64,000 nt of DNA from Micropterix aruncella. Lineage: Eukaryota > Arthropoda > Insecta > Lepidoptera > Micropterigidae. Both the position numbers and the translations under genes were made by a program. Within the stretch, counting starts at the first letter, position 1. Each line of letters begins with the position of its first letter. The DNA is taken from NCBI GenBank assembly GCA_944548615.1, contig OX155980.1, positions 35,203,220 to 35,267,219 on the forward strand, given 5' to 3'. Shown one piece after another: positions 23,424 to 33,879 of the stretch. The notes below the pieces were generated by a model. It searched no databases, had not been told where the DNA came from, and was given only the letters and a program-made list of their open reading frames with translations.

Positions 23424-24060
23424 TTGCCTTCTTGTCACCCTGGACGTATTGAGACAAATATACCATCCAGTTCCATCACGGACCGATAGAGGCCATACTC
23501 AAACGGCGAGGGCACCGACCCTCTCAATCCAGTAGGTCGCTTCGTCCCTTATCTACGGATTTCTCCGGTCTCTAGCTTGGCCCCAGATTAGACGATTCTC
23601 CCGCGACTCTAGAACGCGCAGGCTCGACCTCTACCTTAGGTAAGCGCAAACATTTGTTTCGGACTCGTGGCGTCCTTTGCCCGTCTAATAATTCCTAATC
23701 GTTCTTCGTCAGACTCCGCCGGACTTTTGCCGGTAGAGCAGCTATAGCTATTCGCAACCGTCCAAGGTGCTCCCCTGGGTGCAACTGCAGATAACAACTG
23801 TCTACAACTGCAGGCAGGTTTCTCTGAAGCTTTACCGGGTAGTACATGGAGGAGCTGATCCATGAGTTGGGCCGATCAAAGAACTCAAGACTGACCATCA
23901 CTCCTAAGCTGCATGGAAGCATTCGAGCCTCAATAGCTAAAAGTCCATTATCAGAGTGACTATCCATGATACTACACCGCTTCCGATGTGAATGTCTCGT
24001 GTGGACTTCCAATTGCTTGACATTCAAAAATTATGGACAATGCTAATGTATTGCCAAAGG
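23424..24060 (-). mobile_element. Divergent copy of the RNase-H LINE 3' family
   Basis: This GC-richer block contains GGAGGAGCTGATCCATGAGT and TTGGGCCGATCAAAGAACTC at 23850-23886. They parallel GGAGCTGAATCGTGAGTTGA and GCCGATCCGAGAACAAAG in copy C (minus orientation). The rest aligns weakly by eye, so the extent is uncertain. No protein domain is seen. Confidence 0.4.
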
Positions 24061-24368
24061 AGCGAATTAATAAATTATAGTGGTTATAGTGTAAGCATCG
24101 CCACGATAACCACCCTTAATAAACAATGACTTGTTAAACATAGTGTTCCCTAATGTCTAATGTCGTTCTTAGTTTTCTACGATTGCTACTCTCCATCTGT
24201 GCTTTATCCACTTCATGACTCTGGTACGCGATGCGGCCCATGTGTACCCGGGTCTTCGCCAATGGAAACTGGTCAATGGTCCGATTGGTAGTCGTGACGA
24301 TCCCCGCCTAGCAAGTCTATCTCACTCTCATATGTCCCATCACCTATGCGATATACTGTTGTCATTTT

Positions 24369-24943
24369 AAGCTATTGCATAGCTTTTATCGCGGGCCTAG
24401 GCCAGCGCGGCGACCGAATGAAGAAATTTCTTAACGAAAATTAATGATTGTAAACTGATAATTACGTCTAAACGAGTACTGCTTACGATTCGAAAAAAAT
24501 AAATGGTAAACAAGAACATTTTCCTAATATTCTTAGCTTTGAATATTTAAGATTTTGTTTATATTACATAGTGTAATTAATTTGTGAAATTAGGTCTAAC
24601 CGAACACAAAAACGACTACTACGCAAATACTATCTGGCGTATTATTATGAAACCTGCACCATTTTAAAGATAATTTAATTATCTATCTTTTTATCTACGA
24701 TTTTTTGTTAATAATCCGTTTTTTTTTGGTTTATTGAATAAAAAAATCGTGCGCGGCGCTCTATCGGAAGATGTTAAAATTATTCCGAAGCCGCAGATGA
24801 TTCGGAATAATTTCAACGTTTTCCGATACAGCGCAGTTATCTGATATCAGAAAAAATAAAATAAACAAATAATTATAATTGCATAAGTTGTTAAAAATGC
24901 TATGCAATAGCTTTACCGCGGCAGTCCCCGAGTGCCACACGTA
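24369..24943 (+). mobile_element. L-R element in duplicated block I
   Basis: A full L plus R copy. The paralogous site near 26522 is empty (GTCATTTTATATTTTG there, GTCATTTT-[element]-TTTTTTTATATTTT here). The hairpin is shortened: part of one arm (ATCATTTGC and the loop) is missing, leaving ATTATTCCGAAG next to CCGCAGATGATTCGG. Confidence 0.92.
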
Positions 24944-25166
24944 TTTTTTTATATTTTTTCCATTGCCCCATGGCATTCCTCGATTAATTTAGATAGATAC
25001 AAATTGTATCTGACTCGCCTGTGGCCATGTTTCCAATAGAATAATAGAATAAACTTTATTCATTACGACAAGGCTTTGAAATTAACTTGAATAACAATGA
25101 CTATAGTTCTGGTGTAGTTATGTCTAATAAAATCCATTAAAAACATAAATTTAGTACCTAACTGAA

Positions 25167-25640
25167 AGACAATAAAATCCAACTCCCTAACTTACAAAGT
25201 ATACATTCTAAGTTTACATGCATGCATTCTAAGGGGCTCTCTAGACGATCAAGCATGCTTGTCAAGCATCGCGTCTCGGGCTGGGAATGGATCGTAAACC
25301 GCAGGAAATAAGCAAATAAAAAAAATAAATATTTACCAATAATGCCTAATTTTGTAGTTTTATACCAGGGAGTCACGTCATTCATTAATAGATTACGTCT
25401 AATTAACGTGTCTCCCTGGTGTAAACAACAAAATTAGGCATTTTTGGTGAATAAAAAAAAAATTTGCATATTTCCTGCGGTTTACGATCCCTTCCCAGCC
25501 CGCGACGCGATGCTTGACAAGCATGCTCGATCGTCTAGAGACCCCCTAAAGTAAGATACAATCATGCATTCTAATGTATACATTACAAGTATGCATTCTA
25601 AAATTTTTACATCATGCATTCAATAGATATATGTATATAA
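25167..25640. repeat. Long imperfect palindrome (foldback-like)
   Basis: Left arm ~25167-25377 and right arm ~25411-25640 are reverse complements with some indels. TCTAGACGATCAAGCATGCT pairs with AGCATGCTCGATCGTCTAGA, CGTAAACCGCAGGAAATA with its complement, and ACCAATAATGCCTAATTTTG with CAAAATTAGGCA. The innermost pair is ACCAGGGAGTCACG against CGTGTCTCCCTGGT. Both outer arms carry CATTCTAAG/ATGCATTCTAA words. Inverted arms with no coding region suggest a foldback or MITE-type element. Confidence 0.8.
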
Positions 25641-25746
25641 TTGTATGCATAACTAAAACTCAATCTTGTAGCTTAGATAGGGCTTAAAATAGCCTACTAG
25701 CCTACCTGGTAGACTATCGTTATTTGTAAAACATAGAATATTATAA

Positions 25747-26350
25747 AGTATGCTTATGCGTGAAAACTATTATCAATAAATGCTATTATTATTAGGATCG
25801 CAGAATTTCATACCTTTTTTGTGTTTGACTGCAGCAGCACACGAATGTGGCACTAAATAGATACTTAATAAAATTATTTCTGTTTGATATAAATTTCTTC
25901 AAAATTCCATAAGTTATTAAAGCATTCCTGGCTCAGAATCCACATTAAACTGTTTTCCTTAACTTTCACGTGGGTACCGGGACATAGCTATATACAAGGA
26001 TTAAAGGAATCTGATGCCGTAGCAAAAAAAGATCTTCGAAACCCTTACTGCGGTTAGAATCGGCTATAGGCAGTCGGCTATAGTAGTTTGGTTCTGAAAG
26101 CACTAAGCGCGAGGAAAGTCACATTCAAATTAGTCTGGGATACCATCAGAATTCTCTTCGAGCTGTCTTTAATAAACCGGTGGTGAACGGTTCCGTGCAG
26201 CTTGGGCCACAAGATCCACTTTGTTCTCGGATCGGCTCAACTCACGATTCAGCTCCTATTCAGAAGCCTCCTCGTGTGGAAGGCTACACCGGGTAAGACT
26301 CTCGGTCTCAGGCCTCAAAAGCTGGTGGGCTGGTTTCTCCCGGCGGGATT
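25747..26350 (+). mobile_element. RNase-H LINE family, copy B (3' part)
   Basis: This is a close copy of the reverse complement of 31.93-32.54 kb. At about 25962-26050 the plus strand reads LTFTWVPGHSYIQGLKESD followed by AVAKKDLRNPYC. This matches the last RNase-H block of LINEs of the I/Jockey/R1 groups (WVPGH-GI-GNE-AD-LAK), with the key asparagine-glutamate replaced by LKE. Downstream is the shared 3' segment TGCAGCTTGGGCCACAAGAT through GGTTTCTCCCGGCGGGATTG. The element stops abruptly at about 26350 where duplicated block II begins. Confidence 0.75.
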
Positions 26351-26894
26351 GTATGTGCTTTATCCACTTCACGACTTGGTACGTGATGCGGCCCATGTGA
26401 ACCCGGGTCTTCGCCAATGGAAACTGGTCAATGGTCCGATTGGTAGTCGTGACGATCCCCGCCTAGCAAGTCTATCTCACTATCATATGTCCCATCACCT
26501 ATGTGATATACTGTTGTCATTTTATATTTTGTCCATTGCCCCATGGCATTCCTCGATTAATTTAGATAGATACAAATTGTATCTGACTCGCCTGTGGCCA
26601 TGTTTCCAATAGAATAATAGAATAAACTTTATTCATTACGACAAGGCTTTGAAATTAACTTGAATAACAATGACTATAGTTCTGGTGTAGTTATGTCTAA
26701 TAAAATCCATTAAAAACATCAATTTAGTACCTAACTGAAAGACAATAAAATCCAACTCCCTAACTTACAAAGTATACATTCTAAGTTTACATGCATGCAT
26801 TCTAAGGGGCTCTCTAGACGATCAAGCTTGCTTGTCAAGCATCGCGTCTCGGGCTGGGAATGGATCGTAAACCGCAGGAAATAAGCAAATTTTT

Positions 26895-28077
26895 AAGCTA
26901 TTGCATAGCTTTTATCGCGGGCCTAGGCCAGCGCGGCGACCGAATGAAGAAATTTCTTAACGAATATTAATGATTTTAAACAGATAATTACGTCTAAACG
27001 AGTACTGCTTACGATTCGAAAAAAATATATGGTAAACAAGAACATTTTCCTAATATTCTTAGTTTTGAATATTTTAGATTTTGTTTATATTACATAGTGT
27101 AATTAATTTGTGAAATTAGGTCTAACCGAACACAAAAACGACTACTACGCAAATACTATCTGGCGTATTATTATGAAACCTGCACCATTTTAAAGATAAT
27201 TTAATTATCTATCTTTTTATCTACGATTTTTATTGAATAATCCGTTTTTTTGCTTTATCGGATAAAAAATTCGTGCGCGGCGCTCTATCGGAACACGTTT
27301 AAATTATTCCGAAGCCGCAGATGATTCGGAATAATTTCAACGTTTTCCGATAGAGCGCAGTTATCTGATATCAGAAAAATAAAAAAATAAAAAAATACGT
27401 GTGGCACTCGGGGACTGCCGCGGTAAAGCTATTGCATAGCATTTTTAACAACTTATGCAATTATAATTATTTATATATTTTATTTTTTCTGATATCAGAT
27501 AACTGCGCTCTATCGGAAAACGTTGAAATTATTCCGAATCATTTGCGGCTGCGAAAGCAAATGATTCGGAATAATTTAAACGTCTTCCATTAGAGCGCCG
27601 CGAACGAATTTTTTATTCGATAAATCAAAAAAATCGGATTATTCGAAAAAAATCGTAGATAAAAAGATAGATAATTAAATTATCTTTAAAATGGTGCAGG
27701 TTTCATAATAATACGCCAGATAGTATTTGCGTAGTAGTCGTTTTTGTGTTCGGTTAGACCTAATTTCACAAATTAATTACACTATGTAATATAAACAAAA
27801 TGTAAAATATTCAAAGCTAAGAATATTAGGAAAATGTTCTTGTTTAACATATATTTTTTTCGAATCGTAAACAGCACTCGTTTAGACGTAATTATCAGTT
27901 TAAAATCATTAATTTTCGTTAGGAAATTTCTTCATTCGGTCGCCGCGCTGGCCTAGTCCCGCGATAAAAGCTATGCAATAGCTTAAAAAATAAAATAAAT
28001 AAATAATTATAATTGCATAAGTTGTTAAAAATGCTATGCAATAGCTTTACTGCGGCAGTCCCCGAGTGCCACACGTA
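26895..28077 (+). mobile_element. L-R element interrupted by a nested inverted copy
   Basis: The left part is 26895-~27390 and the right part ~27985-28077. The break falls in the A/T-rich tract following CTGATATCAG. The end pieces join into one otherwise complete copy. The hairpin has the same shortened arm as the copy at 24.4 kb, so the two may share a recent ancestor. Confidence 0.9.
27396..27984 (-). mobile_element. L-R element, inverted, nested
   Basis: A full copy in minus orientation (TACGTGTGGCACTCGG to GCAATAGCTT) lies inside the preceding element. It is flanked by A runs on the plus strand, equivalent to T-run targets. Its hairpin is full length. Confidence 0.92.
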
Positions 28078-28085
28078 TTTTTTTT

Positions 28086-28663
28086 AAGCTATTGCATAGC
28101 TTTTATCGCGGGCCTAGGCCAGCACGGCGACCGAATGAAGAAATTTCTTAACGAAAATTAATGATTTTAAGCTGACAGTTACGTCTAAACGACTACTGCT
28201 TACGATTCGAAAAAAATATATGTTAAACAAGAACATTTTCCTAATATTCTCAGCCTTGAATATTTTAGATTTTGTTTATATTACATAGTGTAATCAATTT
28301 GTGAAATTAGGTCTACCCGAACACAAAAACGACTACTACGCAAATACTATCTGGCGTATTATTATGAAACCTGCACTATTTTAAAGATAATTTAATTATC
28401 TATCTTTTTATCTACGATTTTTTTTCGAATAATCCGTTTTTTTTTGCTTTATCGAATAAAAAATTCGTGTGCGACGTTTAAATTATTCCGAATCATTTGC
28501 TTCCGCAGCCGCAAATGATTCGGAATAATTTCAACGTTTTCCGATAGAGCGCAGTTATCTGATATCAGAAAAAATAAAATAAATAAATAATTATAATTGC
28601 ATAAGTTGTTAAAAAAATGCTATGCAATAGCTTTACCGCGGCAGTCCCCGAGTGCCACACGTA
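28086..28663 (+). mobile_element. L-R element abutting the nested pair
   Basis: A full L plus R copy that starts eight T residues after the previous copy ends. The right module lacks the outer GCGCTCTATCGGAA stretch of one hairpin arm (TCGTGTGCGACGTTTAAA is seen instead). Confidence 0.92.
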
Positions 28664-29008
28664 TTTCTTTTTTTTTAAATATTTACCAATAATGCCTAAT
28701 TTTGGTGAATAAAAAAAAATTTTGCATATTTCCTGCGGTTTACGATCCCTTCCCAGCCCGCGACGCGATGCTTGACAAGCATGCTCGATCGTCTAGAGGC
28801 CCCCTAAAGTAAGATACAATCATGCATTCTAATGTATACATTACAAGTATGCATTCTAAAATGTTTACATCATGCATTCAATAGATATATGTATATAATT
28901 GTATGCATAACTAAAACTCAATCTTGTAGCTTAGATAGGGCTTAAAATAGCCTACTAGCCTACCTGGTAGACTATCGTTATTTGTAAAACATAGAATATT
29001 ATAAAATA

Positions 29009-30434
29009 CTAAATTATTCCATACAAAAAAAAATGGAAAATGAAATAATCAAAAAACACAAAATCTAGTGTAATAGAGATGCAAGGTATGTTTACCTCAG
29101 CGAGACATTCCGAATCCCTGAAACATATGTAAGTTCTTCTCCTTAATGCTCTGTTTTCCTATTTCTCTTGCGAAGTAGGCAAATAACATGTGTTTTCGCC
29201 GTATCGTTTACCTCGTGTTTCGAAATTTCCGTTTCCGAAACGTATGCATCAACCCTAAAACAAATAGAGTCGATTGAACTCGTTTCGGGCGGAAGAATAC
29301 CTTATTATAGTAATATCGTAAGTCACCCCTAATTGAGGTATCCCTGTCAAGAAACCAATAAAAACGGGATGCTACGCCGTTGTCTATAAGCTATTTTATA
29401 TGACGGCCGCCGTCAAATGGAAATATCATTTACTTTTACGGGGTGATATTACAAATTACTTCCTCTCGATCGTCGGGATAGCTAATATCGTAATATGTCG
29501 AACAAACAAAACGAATCGTAGCGCCTATCGCTGATGGGCGACGCGGCCTCTCTTAATTGGTTTTAAACGTGATATATTCTGTGGGAGTTCCGTGATTAGA
29601 CATATGAATGAGTTTAATGAGTTAAATGAGGACACAGATATCATAGTTGTACGCTTGTAAATATGTAGACAAGATATAACTATTAAATAACTGGGAAGCG
29701 GGAGCAGCTATTAAGAGTCCGCTTTAGCAATATAGCACCACTGCTAAAAATAGCCATTGGCCCATACCTCTTCACTAATTTTATTTAATATAATCGAAGT
29801 TATTAAATATAATATAATTTTATTTATTAATTTTATTAATTTTATTTTTGTCTCCTAAGGGCGGCGGTTACTGGTGTAGCCGCTGCGTGATATCTGTGGT
29901 CTGTGTTTGTTTGTTTCTACTCTTTATTGTGTAATCTCACAATGGACGGGTTTATTACCATACGACAATCTCTTATAACCAGCCCATGTCTTTAAAGAGA
30001 TGCATTATGCCGAGCTAGGTGTCTGGGCTGTAGGACGCTTACGGAGGTCTTGAGCGTCCCTTGATCCGCTCCCGGTAGTACACTGTCCTCATAGAAGCGG
30101 AGTACACTAAGAAAAATATTGGATTGATTTTTATATTACCATTCTGTTATTACGGTTTTATACAGAATAACGATGTTTTAATCCTAATTTTGTTGAATTA
30201 CAAGGAATTTTGTTGAATCTCCATTACTCGTTTATATGTATGTTAGGATTCGGACAAAAGACTCTTAATAGTTTTTGGCGTAATTTGGCTAGAGAAAGAC
30301 ACTCGCATAAAATACGTAGAACAGTCCATCTGCCTATCGACTTTTTCTGCAAATAGAATCGTTCGTATTTCCGATGGTCGAAGGGTGCTTTTGAGGGCAA
30401 AATATCAAATATTAGTCCGGCTACTGTTCTTATT
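29009..30434. other. Mostly single-copy DNA with a GC-richer island
   Basis: 29130-29570 has balanced composition with CpG-containing words (ATGACGGCCGCCGTCAAATGG at about 29400, CCAATAAAAACGGG, GATCGTCGGGATAGC) and no long frame. It is a candidate conserved regulatory segment. 29830-30110 holds a GC-richer segment of unknown type. No gene was recognised. Confidence 0.35.
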
Positions 30435-31008
30435 AAGCTATTGCATAGCTTTTATCGCGGGCCTAGGCCACCGCGGCGACCGAATGAAGAAATTTCTTAA
30501 CGAAAATTAATGATTTTAAACTGATAATTACGTCTAAACGAGTACTGCTTACGATTCGAAAAAAATATATATTAAACAAGAACATTTTCCTAATATTCGT
30601 AGCTTTGAATATTTTAGATTTTGTTTATATTACATAGTGTAATTAATTTGTGAAATTAGGTCCAACCGAACACAAAAACGACTACTACGCAAATACTATC
30701 TGGCGTATTATTATGAAACCTGCACCATTTTAAAGATAATTTAATTATCTATCTTTTTATCTACGATTTTTTTCGAATAATCCGGTTTTTTGCTTTATCG
30801 AATAAAAATTCGTGCGCGGCGCTCTATCGGAAGACGTTTAAATTATTCCGAATCATTTGCTACCGCAGCCGCAAATGACAACGTTTTCTGATAGAGCGCA
30901 GTTATCTGATATCAGAAAAAATAAAATTAATACATAATTATAATTGCATAAGTTGTTAAAAATGCTATGCAATAGCTTTACCGCGGCAGTCCCCGAGTGC
31001 CACACGTA
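30435..31008 (+). mobile_element. L-R element, single copy
   Basis: A full L plus R copy. One hairpin arm has lost TTCGGAATAATTT (GCAAATGACAACG is read instead), the opposite lesion to that in the copies at 24.4 and 26.9 kb. Confidence 0.92.
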
Positions 31009-31260
31009 TTTTTAAGATTTGCCCAGTTTGAGCAGTGCTTTAGATATATTTGCAAAGGAAGATTTATAAGGGATTTAGATTGTCATATTCCGAAAGTGTA
31101 CAATAGTAGATTTCATATTCTCTATCTAGTCACCTTTCGGTGGCCAATTTTAGAAGACAGTCGGAAGTTTTAACGATATCAGGTCGTTCTGTCTCCAGTG
31201 AGGTGAGAGCAAAAGACTTGGGACGAAAAATTCCACTGTATAGTTACACCACCTGACACC

Positions 31261-32545
31261 ACCATCAGAGGTCAACGCCTTACGGCGAGGTACCGCGAAA
31301 GGTGCCCAGCGGGCAAACTCGCCCTCTGACTACCAGTCTGGAAAGATATCTCGGTCTGGAATTAACCTTCAGGATACCTCCTGCCTCCTGACTGGTTTAT
31401 AAAAGACAGTAGGGCGGTGTCAACAACAACGGGCTGGTATAACGACATATAATCATCCTTTCAGCCGTGGGATTAGCGTAGAAGACTTGAGACAAGACAA
31501 ATATACTGTCTAGCTCACCAGCAGCCCGTTAGAGACCGCCGCTGAGTACTTTTCCTTACTGAGGAAAAGTACTCAGCGGGCAGCATCGCCCCCTAACTAC
31601 CACGTTTGTTAGGATATCTACGTCTGGACTTAACCTTCAGGATACACCCGTCCCCCCGACTGGTTACGGGTCCGAAGTCACTTACGCGACCTCTACCTGT
31701 TGTATTACAGCGGTAATTCAGTTAGAATTTATCGCGGACCTGGGCGTTCTTTGTCTGTAATGAAACACAGGATCAAGTGGCCCAAGGTCATTTCAAGAGT
31801 GGCATGACAACAGGTCAACATCCATCCCCGCTGCTTAGAAGACAGTGTATTTCCATATTCTCCAGACCCCTTCAGAAATTAGTCAGAATGCACAACCAAT
31901 TGGCTTCGCCGGTGCACAACCCGTGCAGTGGCACCGGGATACAATCCCGCCGGGAGAAACCGGTCCACCAGCTTTTGAGGCCTGAGACCGAGAGTCTTAC
32001 CCGGGGTAACCTTCCACACGAGGAGGCTTCTGAATAGGAGCTGAATCGTGAGTTGAGCCGATCCGAGAACAAAGTGGATCTTGTGGCCCAAGCTGCACGG
32101 AACCGTTCACCACCGGTATATTAAAAACAGCTCGAAGAGGATTCTGAGGGTATCCCAGACTAATTTGAATGTGACTTTCCTCGCGTTTAGTGCTTTCAGA
32201 ACCAAACTACTATAGCCGACTGCCTATAGCCGATTCTAACCGCAGTAAGGGTTTCGAAGATCTTTTTTTGCTACGGCATCAGATTCCTTTAATCCTTGTA
32301 TATAGCTATGTCCCGGTACCCACGTGAAAGTTAAGGAAAACAGTTTAATGTGGATTCTGAGCCAGGAATGCTTTAATAACTTATGGAATTTTGAAGAAAT
32401 TTATATCAAACAGAAATAATTTTATTAAGTATCTATTTAGTGCCATATTCGTGTGCTGCTGCAGTCAAACACAAAAAAAGGTATGAAATTCTGCGATCCT
32501 AATAATAATAGCATTTATTGATAATAGTTTTCACGCATAAGCATA
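31261..32545 (-). mobile_element. RNase-H LINE family, copy C
   Basis: This is the reverse complement of copies A and B. Reading leftward from 32545: ATGCGTGAAAACTATTATC, the RNase-H remnant (FTWVPGHSYIQGLKESD at about 32250-32335), the TGCAGCTTGGGCCACAAGAT segment, the GGCGGGATTGTATCC segment, then the 3' region. The 3' region holds two imperfect tandem units of about 280 bp, each with GGTATCCTGAAGGTTAA-like and GGTAGTTAGGGGGCGA-like words. Between them is a 15-bp perfect hairpin (31541-31555 with 31563-31577). This is the most complete copy here, yet still only the 3' part. Confidence 0.75.
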
Positions 32546-32559
32546 CATTTTTGAAAAAA

Positions 32560-33120
32560 AATTGAAACCGAAGACTATTGCGGTTGTTTGACATTATAAA
32601 TAAGATAGAAACGAATTTACCGCGTGAAATTTGTAGCACCCGACGTTTCGGTGACGTTGCAGCCGCCGTTGTCCAGGGTAGACTGAAAGAGCTGTCAATC
32701 CGTTGTTTTGCGGGTAGGCCGCATACCGCTGCCGCCACTGCGTAGGTTATAACGGTGGTGGGAAGCCGGGCTCGGAGCGCGCGAATTTCTAAAATCCGTC
32801 TTGCACACAACACTCACTGTATCCTGTCTTACGTCGTTGCGTTCGGGATTCGGCGGCGGGAACTTTTTAAGAAGAGGGTTCCACGTAAAAGACAGTTTGT
32901 AACCGTCGTCTCTATTGAAGTTCGGGGTTCTTCTTATTTCAATGGCTTCCCGGATCATGCGAGGAAAGTAGAATTGTTCCATGGATAGCACAATGGAATT
33001 TTAAAACTGCATCCAGTGGTTACTTCCGCTATCCAATATATGTTCGCAGATCGCCAATTTTTCTCGCTGAACGTTTTTAACAGCTTTGATGTGTTCTGAC
33101 AGTCGCATGGCTATTAGTCC
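32560..33120 (-). pseudogene. Penelope-like element, 3' end, second copy
   Basis: The minus strand reads LSEHIKAVKNVQREKLAICE, HILDSGSNHWMQF, a stop, then MEQFYFPRMIREAIEIRRTP and NFNRDDGYKLSFTWNPLLKK. It is closely parallel to the plus-strand copy at 11.05-11.33 kb, but its 5' edge falls later, after the GIY-YIG motifs would have ended. The 3' region with GTTGTCCAGGGTAGACTGAA and the CCGAAACGTCGGGTGC-type word follows. It is a 5'-truncated fragment with a single stop in the readable part. Confidence 0.85.
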
Positions 33121-33879
33121 AGTCAAATTAGGGTTTCACCTCGGCATGAGAGATAATAAGCTGGAAATGTGTATACACCTTCATTTTGGCGTTCTATAAG
33201 TTGTCTCAAAAGTCTCATAAAATATCGTGTCTACGTCGTAAGTTATTCAAGGTCAAAGGTCACAAAAATTGGTTTCTCGCGATTATCTATGTTTCTATAG
33301 CTCCAATAGTGTTAACATCTATGGTAAAAATTATAGAGCATAAAATTTACGACGAATTTTGTGCCAAATATTTTTTTATGCGCTCAACCGTTTTTGAGAT
33401 AGAGGGCGGAGAGCGCGCAGCGCTCAGCCATACATATCTACTGTAAGTCAAGGTCGACTGTGAATCTCGCTGAATAATGCCCTGAATAAAGTTATTAAAT
33501 CATGTAATTATGATTAACAATGAATAATTAGTATTATTTATTAGATAATACATGTTATTTAAAAACATTTTACATCGTATATCTAATATATTCAATTATT
33601 ATTGCTTACCTACTTTGTGTAATTCAAAACTCATTTAATGAAATACTTATTGTATATCTTAATTTTATATTAATTTATTTAAAGTAGATTTTAAGTAGAA
33701 ATAAAACAAGTAAAAATATTTAATTTCATTCTTTATTAAGCAGCTGTATATTTCTTACAATTTAAATTGAAGTGGTGAACATTTACAAATCTATAAACAT
33801 TTAATGTTACCTATGTCTTTTTTCTTTTGAATCTCTTGCATCTCAAAACTTCCCAATTTCTTCACAAATTCCATTTGTA
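33121..33879. other. Non-coding stretch, possible repeat
   Basis: 33186-33446 stays open on the plus strand, but the product has no motif. Words such as TTTTGAGATAGAGGGCGGAG look like dispersed-repeat sequence. From 33450 it is AT-rich. An AATAAAG word on the minus strand near 33735 could serve the ORF remnant at 33.9-34.3 kb. Confidence 0.35.

Larger units (their letters stand above)
24195..25745 (+). repeat. Duplicated block, copy I
   Basis: Without its L-R insertion (24369-24943) this matches 26349-29008 without that copy's insertions. Shared landmarks: GTGCTTTATCCACTTCA, GGGTCTTCGCCAATGGAAAC, GCCTAGCAAGTCTATCTCAC, CATTGCCCCATGGCATTCC, AATAAACTTTATTCATTACG, GCGTCTCGGGCTGGGAATGG and AGCCTACTAGCCTACCTGG. 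Identity is very high by eye, implying a recent duplication. It contains the palindrome described separately. No coding content was recognised. Confidence 0.85.
26349..29008 (+). repeat. Duplicated block, copy II, with a 1.8-kb insertion
   Basis: Segments 26349-26888 and 28673-29008 match copy I (24195-25745). Between them lie three L-R copies (26895-28663). Relative to copy I, about 95 bases at the palindrome centre are missing: ATGCCTAATTTT runs straight into GGTGAATAAAA. Confidence 0.85.
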
